Positions 36,080-45,322 of a DNA stretch of 64,000 nucleotides are shown here, piece by piece (the stretch's first letter is position 1; every line of letters starts with the position of its first letter). The stretch comes from Neoechinorhynchus agilis (Eukaryota; Acanthocephala), in contig CM121341.1 of NCBI GenBank assembly GCA_051530055.1, positions 310,001 through 374,000 on the forward strand, written 5' to 3'. The translations under genes and the position numbers were made by a program. The notes below the pieces were generated by a model that was not told the origin of the DNA, made no database searches, and saw only the letters and a program-made list of their open reading frames with translations.

Positions 36080-38350
36080 CTGGATGTCGGATGTTGGGGC
36101 AAGAGAGGTGGGACTTGTCTTTGAAGGAGTTTTAATGTGCGATCGGAAGTTTAGTACAGGAGATGATCGTTTCAGAGTCTTTCATTGTTCTCCGATTATT
36201 AAGGAAAGATTGGGCTTGGAGGAGAAAAGATTTTTGGTAGAGAGTGGTACGAGCGAGGGGGATGAAAAAGGTTTGGGTTACGGGTGTTTACGAGGAAAGA
36301 GTATTTAGAGATAAGGGAAGAAAATTGTGGAGGGCGTCGAAGAAGACGAAGGGCGTTTTTGGAGAAAATCGAGTGGAGGTGGGCGTCGAGGGGAGGGAGT
36401 GAAGTCCGGCAAATTCTCGCCGCTCTCCTGTGGTAGGTTTCGAGGGAATGGAGAGCATTGACGGAAAGGGCGAGGAAAGTTGGGAAACCGTATGTAAGGA
36501 TAGGAGGGATGGCAGAAAGATAAAAGTGGGCAAGGTGTTTAGGGGATACGCCACGACGGCCTTAGAGAGTGTAAATGAAATGTGCTCATCCCATTTAAGG
36601 TTCTCTTGTAAAATCAGGCCCAGTATTCGGAGAGAAGAGGAGCGTTGGATGGGGGAGTGAGAGGCGCGGGGATAAGATTGCGTTTGGAAATGTGGTGGAC
36701 AAGCTCAAAAGATTTGGATAAGTTTAAGGAGAGGTTTAGGGTGGAGAGCGAGGAAATGAGATGGTTGAGCTCGTCGATGGTTGTGGAGAGAAAGAGAGGG
36801 AGATGCGATGGTAATGACTGTGAGGTCATCGGTATAGAGAAAATATTTGGTAGGGGGAGATAGGGGATGAAGGTCATGTAGAAAAATGTCAAAGACGAGA
36901 GGGGAAAGTACGGCGCATTGGGGCACCCCTTCAAATATGGGTAGAGAAGAGGAGCAAGAAGTTCCACATTGAATATATTGTTTGCGGTTGGAGAGGAAAC
37001 AGGAATTCCAAGCGAGTTGCCAGGTTGGGAAGCACATGCTTGGAAGAGAAGGGAGTGATCTACCGACTCAAACGCCCTGGAAATATCTAGTTGCACGAGA
37101 CGGACTGTTGATGCTGGACTGGAATCTTAGCTGCGCACAAGCGTATCGTAGATGCAGAGGAGGGCATCAGAACAAGAGTAATTGGGACGGAAAGCGAATT
37201 GGGAAGGGGAGATGTTTTTGAGGAATAAATGAAGTAGGCGGGTTTTAAAACATTTTTCTAAGATTTTAGAGAAAGGTGAGAGGATAGAGATAGATCGAAA
37301 GGATGTGGGGGAAATCGGTTTATCGTTTTTGGTTGGTGGGACGACACGGGCTTCCTTAAGAGATGATTGGAAAGAGCCCAGTAGAAAGCTATGGTTCGTT
37401 ATGTGCGTTAGAGGATCTATAAGTTCCGGGATGATGAAACGAATGGCCCAATATGGGATAGTCGAATTACTGGAAAATTAGCGGGCAGGCGTTTAACGAT
37501 CTCTAGCATTTCGACAGGGCTTAACTAAGAAAGGGCATTTATGAATGGGCGGGTCAGAAATTGAGAAAGGAGGTTGGGATAATGCATTGGAGGTTTCGGT
37601 AGGACAGAGGCTTTTATTCATGGAGTTAGGGATTGAGAGGATATCGGATTTGGGGAGAGATGCGCGGACGGTGCATCTACCAAGACCAGTGACATTTTTT
37701 ATTTCACGCCACCAGTTTCGATTGGGAACGGTCGAGAGACGAGATGAGAGGAATAATTTGTGGGCTATACGGATGCGTTTTGTCTTTGTGGAGTGGAGGG
37801 GTAAGCAGGATTAAATGACCGGAAAGCTTTGGTGACCTGCATTTGAGGGTTTTTTTAGAAAAGGCGAGAACCATGGAGGGTCGCGGTTCGAGATTCGTAT
37901 TGTTTTGCGGGGAAAGGAGGCCTTAATCGCAGATTCTATTAGAATTAACAAAGAGCCCATTGCAATCGAGAGGTCGGTGCAAACGATCGTAGAGCGGTTT
38001 TGCGTTATAAGAAAATTGACACGTACAGCAAAGGATTGGATATGATGATCACGTTTATCCCAGACAACGCCGGGGTCGGAAAAGGAACCCTTTTCTGAAG
38101 TGATGAGGGGGAGAGAAGGATGGAACAATGGTCAGATGAGGCGATCGGGGGGAGTTTGGTAGTGCACGAGTATTGCCTGATGTTTGAGAGAATTTTATCA
38201 AGGCGGGGGGCGCTTTGGGCTCGGCATTGTTTGCAAGTGTTTATGACTTTAGGTCCTGCGACGACGTTGATACTAACAGATTTGATTGCAATTGTTTACG
38301 ACGTTAGATCTTGTTACGGCGTTGATCGTCTGACAAGGAAAGTATTCGAT
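36080..38350 (-). mobile_element. APE-type LINE (CR1/Jockey-like), minus strand, degraded
   Basis: The minus strand carries the region between endonuclease and RT (RKTIRISNRDPPWFSPFLKK, near 37925-37850), RT blocks LDISRAFESVDHSLLFQA (near 37090-37035), IFEGVPQCAVLSPLVFDIFL (near 36945-36890) and KYFLYTDDLTVIT (about 36855-36815; Thr replaces the Ala of YADD), and a tail towards 36.1 kb. The 5' end points to the CGTT-rich repeat at 38.35-38.54 kb. ORF1 is not recognised. Multiple frameshifts. Same family as the copies at 31.7-34.3 kb and 51.8 kb. Confidence 0.7.
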
Positions 38351-38545
38351 GATGTGTGACGACGACGAGAGAGAGAACGTTGACGAGAGAACGAACGTTG
38401 AACGTTGACGATTGGCGAGAGAGAGAGAACGTTGAACGTTGACGATTGAGAGAACGATGATGATTGACGAGAGAGAACGTTGTCGAGAGAGAGAACGTTG
38501 AACGAGAGAGAGAACATTGACGAGAGAGAGAACGATAGAGTGCAT
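38351..38545 (-). repeat. Degenerate tandem motif, probable LINE 5' UTR
   Basis: The unit GAGAGAGAACGTTGACGA, with variants, is repeated about ten times; on the minus strand it reads CGTCAACGTTCTCTCTC. The same motif occurs once or twice just upstream of the plus-strand APE-type LINEs (about 27795 and 31755-31815), so it is most likely the promoter-type tandem region of that LINE family. Ser/Leu-rich ORFs over it are artefacts. Confidence 0.7.
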
Positions 38546-38559
38546 TTTTTCTATTGACC

Positions 38560-39145
38560 TTCACTACAAGACATGCTCCAGAAAAAATCCGTGAAAGGCA
38601 ACAGCTCTATATGTTGAGGAGACAATCGTAAAGGTGGCCCCTTTAGCAGGAGAAATCGGCTGGGTCATTGCAAACATAGAGCCAGAGGGACCCGTGGTAT
38701 GCCCAGAATGTTACGCCACATTCCACGGGAGTAATCGAACAAAAGTTGTGAAGGACCACCTTATGTACGAACATGGAACAACCTCCGAGTTGTTTCAATG
38801 CCCGGCGTGTTCGGCATACAAGGCAGAAAATTATGCATCAGTGCGTAGCTACATGAACGCCTGCAAGCGGCGGGGAGAAATGGCTTTATCCACGTCTAAA
38901 AACGAAGGAAATGAAAGAAAGGAAAGAAATGAAATAAAGTATTCGTAAGCCGAGCAATCTGTCATCGAGCTGGTTAGCGAGGAGGAATGCGAACCTCCAG
39001 AGTTCCCAACAGAAAAAAGCCCATATTCTGTCCGTTCACTTACCCTTGTAGGAAGCATGGAAGCGCAAGGCCACTTCTTGCCAGAAAATCGTACGCCACA
39101 GTCGAGACGTTGGTGTGAAGGGTGCACCACAATGGCAGACTGTTC
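38560..39145 (+). mobile_element. R2-like LINE copy D, amino-terminal part
   Basis: An open frame from about 38595 reads KATALYVEETIVKVAPLAG, then a zinc-finger pair: CPEC...HLMYEH (about 38700-38772) and CPAC (near 38800). One in-frame TAA (38946-38948) interrupts it, after which the same frame continues (ELVSEEECEPPEFP, TPQSRRWCEGC) up to the insertion point of LTR-3. No ATG precedes the first finger in this frame. The part downstream of LTR-3 (41884-45177) resumes in the frame expected if the LTR element and one target duplication are taken as a simple insertion. Confidence 0.85.
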
Positions 39146-39296
39146 TGTGACAGGTACTGATGTGGTTGCCATGACGCAACCAATCAATGTTACACACACA
39201 TTGGATAACGGTGTGTTTGGTTGTGTTTGGGCGGGGGTGTGCTGTGTGCAATAAAAAGGTCGTAGATAGTTTGCAGGCATGTCACGAGACGTTACA
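39146..39296 (+). repeat. 5' LTR of LTR-3
   Basis: About 151 bp, TG...CA ends, nearly identical to 41729-41878. It is followed by CTGGCGACGAGGGTGGG, a plausible primer-binding region. Confidence 0.9.
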
Positions 39297-41728
39297 TCTG
39301 GCGACGAGGGTGGGATACCCTTGTTTGTCCAACTCATGCAGCAACAAACGATATTGATGGAAAATATACAAAAGCGCTCCGACGAGTTCATGAAAATAAT
39401 TCGCACGAAATTCGACGGTCAGGCGGCGCTTAGCAGAGAAGCAGACGGAAAATCGAGATCTGGAATATCGATTGTTCCTTTCAGGAGTTTTGAGAAAGGA
39501 GAAGAAAGCTGGACCAATTACCACAAAGAACTAAAGGCCTATTTCTGCTCGGTTGCCGTTTCGGACGAAGAACAAAAAAAGTCACGTATGCTCTCATGGG
39601 TGGGCCCGAGTAGCTTTGATATTATCTCGAAAGCGACACCAACAAGTGTGGAAGAGTTGTCGTACGACGAGGTCGTGAACACATTGGACACTCACAATAG
39701 TGACAAAGTCCACGTGATAACAGCACGATTTCGATTCGTGAACACACGGAGCAGCCAATGGTTGCAATTTTCATGAAAAGGAAATCACCTATGATTCTCA
39801 GGCAATAAAGGAACGGATTCGAGACATGGTCGCAATGTATTCTCCGGACGCGTTTGTGCGTAGAACTGGTCTCTCGGATGGAAATATTGATCTGGACAAA
39901 CTTCTGAGTATAGCTTACAACTTTGAAGAAATGAACGTGGCTCCGACTTTACATATCGAAGCGCCCATCACGAATGTTTGAGAGGAAACGATGGAGAAGG
40001 CGAGCGATACCGTGTCCTGAAAACGAAAAAGCGATTCGTTGCCTTCTCGCCGGATTCCATTTTCACTTCAACCGGCAGTGAAAGCGCAGTTAGAAGAATT
40101 GTGTGATACCGGTGTGTTGGTGAAGGTGGACACAAACGATGATGGAATCGATTGGGCTACCCCGATGGTGATCGTAAGGAAGCCTGCCGGGAAACTGTGA
40201 ATTTGCGCAGATTTCAAGGTTACTATCAATCGATACTTGAGCCCAGAATCGTATCAGATGCCCAGTATCGAAGATATGCTGAATAATATTTCGAACGGTA
40301 AGATATTTTCTAAGCTAGACCTAACAAACGCTTACCTGCAAATCCCAGTAAGTCAATCCTATCAACACTTATTAACAATATCGACGCCGTGGGGATATTT
40401 CCGATACATCAGGTTACCATTCGGCATCTCCAACGCTCCAGCGATTTTTCAGAGTTACATCGATTCCACAATCAAGGACATTAACGGAATCCATGCATAC
40501 ATAGATGACCTGATAATCGTTTCGGATACCGAAGAAGACCATATAAAAAGCTTGAGGCGATTGTTGGAGAGATTTCGTGAAGTTGGACTTACAGTTTCTA
40601 AACAAAAATGCTCGTTTTATACAGATAAGATAGAGTACCTGGGCTTCGTTATAAAGGAAAATTCTATCCGACCATACGAAGAGCGGAAACGAGCCATAAG
40701 AGATGCTCCACGACCAACTACAAAACACAATCTTATATCATGGCACGGGTTGGCAACATACCACTCACGATTTACGCCGCATCTTCAGGACATCTGTAAG
40801 CCTTTACATTATCTAACACGGAAATAGAAGCGATTTGTGTGGACAGAAAAAGAGGAAGATGCGATCCGTAAAGCCAAAGAGATCCTATCAATACCGCAGA
40901 CGCTAGTTCCATATTCACAAGCCAAAGCCCTCGTTTCACCGAAGCAAATTGTTAGCGACAACGGTCCATAATTTATAGCTCCTGCCTTTCGGAAGTTCTG
41001 CATGGACGAATGCATAACACACATCAAGGCAAGTCCGTACCACCGGCAGACAAACGGTTTGGCAAAAAGATTCGTCCAAACATTAAAGGACCGAGTACTG
41101 AAAAGAGGACCGGACCATAGGAATACCAATCTCTGGCGATTCCTGGAAGTCAACCGCAATACACCGCATTCGACCACCGGTAAAAGTCCCTCAGAAGCTA
41201 TAATTCGTCGACGAATACCGACAATTTTCGATATTGGAGGCATGGTCTAAAAAAGTTGGCACGAAGATAGGTCGGACAAATCCAAGGCGCACCACGATCA
41301 AGCTTCCGCGAAGGAAACAAGTTTTGGCATAGGAGTTCCCGTATGGTGAAGGAATATGCAAACTGGAAAATATCAGGAGGCGACAATCGCAAAACGAAAT
41401 GGTCCACTATCCTATGAAGTGGACACCCATATGGGAACGCGTCGAACACATGCAAACAAGATAAGAAAGCGGGAAGAGGCAATCGTAAAGACCGAGCCGA
41501 GAAACCAAGTAGAAAGAACTGCTGAAGAGAAGCATTCGGGGCAAGAAGCAGGGCCAGACGAGAATGAAGAAAGCAAAGAAGCAATCGCCGTAAAAGTAGA
41601 ACAGTAAATTGATGATCAGGAAGTTGAAGCATCTCAAGAATCCAAAGCGCCGATTCTGCGCAGAAGTGTAGGGACGAGAAAACGCCCCACCCTACCGTAT
41701 GATGTCTATTTGCGGAGGGGGTAGAGAA

Positions 41729-41878
41729 TGTGACAGGTACTGATGTGGTTGCCATGACGCAACCAATCGATGTTACACACACATTGGATAACGGTGTGTT
41801 GGTTGTGTTTGGGCGGAGGTGTGCTGTGTGCAATAAAAAGGTCGTAGATAGTTTGCAGGCATGTCACGAGACGTTACA
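41729..41878 (+). repeat. 3' LTR of LTR-3
   Basis: About 150 bp, direct repeat of 39146-39296. It is followed directly by the second copy of the TGTTC target duplication and resumed R2-like coding sequence. Confidence 0.9.
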
Positions 41879-41883
41879 TGTTC

Positions 41884-44800
41884 AATCGAGTCTACTGTTT
41901 TTACAGTGGTCGAGGCGTATGAAAGCGTTGAAGATGTTCTAAACAAGAGTAACCTCCATCCAAGATACAGAGGTTTTCTTGAGACGGAGCGAGATATCCT
42001 CCGTAAATCGTTAGGTCCCATTAATGGTGAATTTGTCGATGCGGCGGCTATGCGATATGCTCAGTACTTGCGATGTGGTCGGAGTAACGAAGTGCCTCGA
42101 GTCTCTAACGCGAGAGAAGTAGGGCTTAAGATCATTAAACTGAGGAAAGGCCCGACTCAGGCTCTCTCCGCTATTGCCTACCACGTACTGGGTAATCCTT
42201 CATTGTGGAAGAAGGTAGCTACGAAAGTAACAATGGAGGTTCAAAACAACAAGGAATAATATGCGCAAGTTGCACAGAACGTCTCTGACGCCAATGTGCC
42301 TCTGGAAGTCCACCTTGGAGGTCTTCTAAAGAATAGTGTAGTATCTCCTTTGTTTGTTTTGTTCGCTGCTGCCGCAGCATACTCAAGTGATTTCTCGGTC
42401 CATTCGCCTTTCGAACGACAAGTGCGTCGAATCTTTTGTCCCGGAATTGGAACACACGCTTACAACGTGTGGATCGACGAATCCGGCATCTATCCATGTG
42501 TTAGATGTCGCGGTATTACGAGATACCAAGACCGTGAGCTTAAGAAGAGACGAAATCGTGCCCTGTATTTTGCCAACACCTCGAAGCTTGCAGCTGAGGT
42601 GTTTAAAAATGCAGAGAGGAGAGAATGTCATCTGAATCCGAAAGAAACAGTTGAACATTATCGTCGTTTATTTGAAGGAAACGTCCAACCTGCGAGTCTG
42701 CCAAAAAGTACTGTTGCAAATGAACAGCAGTCTCCAGAGGAACGTTGGCCGGTCATCACAACGGTGGAAGCCGAAGATGCCCTCAAAAGCATCAAGCCTT
42801 CAAGCGCATCGGGTCCGGATAAGATAACGGTTCGAGATGTTCGAGCCTTCGATCCGTTACTTCTGGGTATGACGTTGCTCTTTAACTTCGTCATGCAACA
42901 CGGAGGGCCGCCACAATTGTGGAATGAGTCCAAAACTATCTTGTTGCCCAAATCAAGCGCGTCACCGGAGAAGCTGCAAACTCAGGGCGGTTGGAGACCG
43001 ATTACGATCTCCTCCATTTTGATGCGTGTCTTGCACCGCATCATTCTAAAGCGGCTTCGAAGAGTATGCTTTCTGGACGCTGGACAAACGGCGTTTGACC
43101 CGTCGGCCTGTATGGCTAACCTACTCACTCTTCGGAGTGTTGTTAGAGAAAAGCGGGCAAACAGGAAACCTCTTGCAGTAGCTGTGCTCGACATAAAGAG
43201 TGCCTTCGACACTGTTTCACATGCTGCAATAGAGGAGTCACTTCGTAAAATAGGGTGTCCTCACTATCTGCAAAGATACGTGATGAGCTCTTACTGCGAC
43301 AGCAGTACGAAGATCCGTATGCCCAACGCCAGACCGTCAGACCCTATTAGCTTCCGGAGAGGAGTAAAGCAAGGGGATCCCCTCTCCCCCCTGCTATTCG
43401 CGCTGTGTGTAGACGAGGCACTGCAGGAAGTTCGAAGACTTGATTTAGGTGTTCAGCTTAAAGGGAACGTTCGTCTGTCGCATCTTGTATACGCAGATGA
43501 CGTTCTCCTGATGGCTGATAACTACGATAATCTACAAAAAATGATTGACACACTGCGGGGCAAGCTCAGAGAGAAGGACCTTATACTGAGTGCAGAAAAG
43601 TGTCAGACATATAGGCATGCCTATAGGTGCAACAAAATGATTATCGATAGAGAATCGTCGGTAGAGATCGAAGGGGTGTTGCTGACAGCAATTAAGGAAG
43701 GGGACCCGGTGAAATACCTAGGTGGTACTCCCTGGAAAGAGACCACTCTAGATGAAGGACTGGCGTTGTTAGGCACCCTATTTGAAGCGACAAAACGGGT
43801 ACAACTCTCACCGACTCAGGCCGCCCACCTGCTGAACGACTATGCAGTGCCATCCCTGGTGGCTAGACTCGAAGCCTCCTGGGACATATAGTCTACCAAT
43901 CTTAGGCGTATCGACGAGCAGTGGAGGTCAAAGCTGAAGAAGCTCCTTATGCTGCCAAGGAATCTCAGCGAAGGTGCATTCAATCTACCGCTTTCAAAAG
44001 GTGGACTAGGGTTCCGATCTCTTGTCCACGAAGTAGAAACTACGAGGCTCCGAGCCGTGAGAGCGGTCATTGACAAGTTTGGCTGCGCCATTGACCTTCA
44101 CAAAGAGATCGGCCAATTAACGGACTACTTCGGCAAAATGGGTGATAAGCGTGAGCTGCATCAAATCTCTCCAAAGAAAGCCTTTATTGACCATCGCATA
44201 AAAACATGGAGAGAGGCGATAACGCAATCGCAAGGGTTTGAATGTTTCACGAATGGTTTGGTGGATCGCAGTCTGATAAAGTTTCGTTATCGCCAAGACC
44301 GTCACCATTCGTACGTGGAGCATGTTAAACTAAGATTCCAATTGCTGGAGGTCGGTTCTGTTTTGAGCCGAATGGACCATCAGCGCGGTAGAGCATGTAG
44401 GCATTGTACTGCACCGGTTGAATCATGTGCTCACGTACTCAATGGATGTGATTACACTTCTTCCGCAATGACCCGACGCCATGACAAGGTGCAGTCGCGC
44501 CTTGTGTGGACGTTAGCGAAGAGACCTGGAGCGCATTATGAGTGTAGGGAACAGAACCGATTTCATAACGAAAAAGGTGACTTGTTCAAACCCGACCTCA
44601 TTTTGAGCGACAGGAACTCAGGGAAGGTGTATATTGCGGACGTTGCAGTCTACTACGAGACAGGTGAAGACCGCGCGGAAGCCGTCATGAAGGGTAAAGA
44701 GGATAAATACGCATCCATTGTTCCGATAGTTGCGAGAGAACTGAATGTACATGAGCATAAAGTCTCCACTATCGGTCTTGCAGTGGGATCGCGTGGTACT

Positions 44801-45177
44801 TATAGCAACTCTTTACTTCGCCGCCTGAAGCTTCTCTCAATAGGTCAGCGAACAGCGCTGAACATGGCTAGAACTGCTGCCGAGCAATCCCTTATGGTTT
44901 TCCATGTTTTTTCGGGCAGACGGTGGTGCCAGAGGCAACAGCTCTGAAAACGTGGAGACTGTATGGATAGTTGCTTCCAGTGGAACTGCAACAATGAAGG
45001 GTTCCAAAACGAATAAATGGACAACAGCTAAAACAATTGAAAGGAAAACAACAGAAGGGCACCTTTAATAAAAAGAGGGGTGTATCGACACTTGAAGAAG
45101 TGAAGAAAAAGGAAAGACTTATCGTGAAATTAAGTAACATTATATTGTAACTGTTATTTGCGTAATAAATACGTCTC
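41884..45177 (+). mobile_element. R2-like LINE copy D, OTU-like, RT and endonuclease part
   Basis: A single frame runs from the LTR-3 junction to 44947 with only two in-frame stops (42257-42259 and 43889-43891). Modules in order are: linker (NLHPRYRGFLETERDILRK, near 41950-42005); OTU-like domain (KGPTQALSAIAYHVLGNP, about 42150-42205; FVLFAAAAAYSSDFSVHS near 42355; NVWIDESGIYPC near 42465-42500); RT (SASGPDKITVRDV, VLDIKSAFDTVS, RRGVKQGDPLSPLLFALCVD, YADD at 43490-43501, LGGTPWKE); zinc motif CRHCTAPVESCAHVLNGC (about 44395-44450); and restriction-like endonuclease (KPDLILSDRN at 44588, IADVAVYYE, GSRGTYSN). R2 proteins integrate by target-primed reverse transcription at 28S. Total length with the amino-terminal part is about 1,200 residues. 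The 3' UTR (44948-45177) ends at TAGCCAAATGCC of 28S, the canonical R2 site. Confidence 0.93.
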
Positions 45178-45209
<32 letters not shown>

Positions 45210-45322
45210 TGCATGAATGGATTATTGAGATTCCTACTGTCCCTGTCTGCAGCCTAGCGAAACCACAGTCAAGGGAACGGGCTTGGAGAGTAACAGCGGG
45301 GAAAGAAGACCCTGTTGAGCTT
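45178..45322 (+). pseudogene. 28S rRNA fragment downstream of the R2 target
   Basis: It matches 28S from TAGCCAAATGCCTCG through ATTAGTGACGTGCATGAATG, GGGAACGGGCTTGG and GAAGACCCTGTTGAGCTT. It is diverged at several positions (for example AGAGTAACAG where AGAATCAG is usual), so it is no longer a clean rDNA copy. It ends at GAGCTT, where the 5' end of R2-like copy E begins. Confidence 0.92.

Larger units (their letters stand above)
39146..41878 (+). mobile_element. Ty3/Gypsy LTR retrotransposon fossil (LTR-3) inserted in R2-like copy D
   Basis: The element is bounded by short LTRs of about 150 bp (39146-39296 and 41729-41878) that begin TG and end CA. It is flanked by a 5-bp target duplication TGTTC (39141-39145 and 41879-41883). 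A purine-rich tract (about 41711-41728) precedes the 3' LTR. Inside are a gag-like segment near the 5' LTR, a Gypsy reverse transcriptase (about 40237-40827) and an integrase remnant (about 40940-41250). RNase H and much of pol are missing, so it is broken (several disruptions plus deletions). The LTRs differ at only a few positions, so insertion is younger than the host R2 copy. Confidence 0.92.

Noticed and set aside
38273-38564. Ser/Leu/Arg-rich ORFs on the minus strand
   Set aside because: They are frame reads of the GAGAGAACGTTGAC tandem motif.
42296-43891. NeSL-type element with a Ulp1 protease
   Set aside because: The domain before the RT lacks the His-Asp-Cys pattern of Ulp1 and fits an OTU-like layout better; 28S junctions at the R2 site also favour R2.
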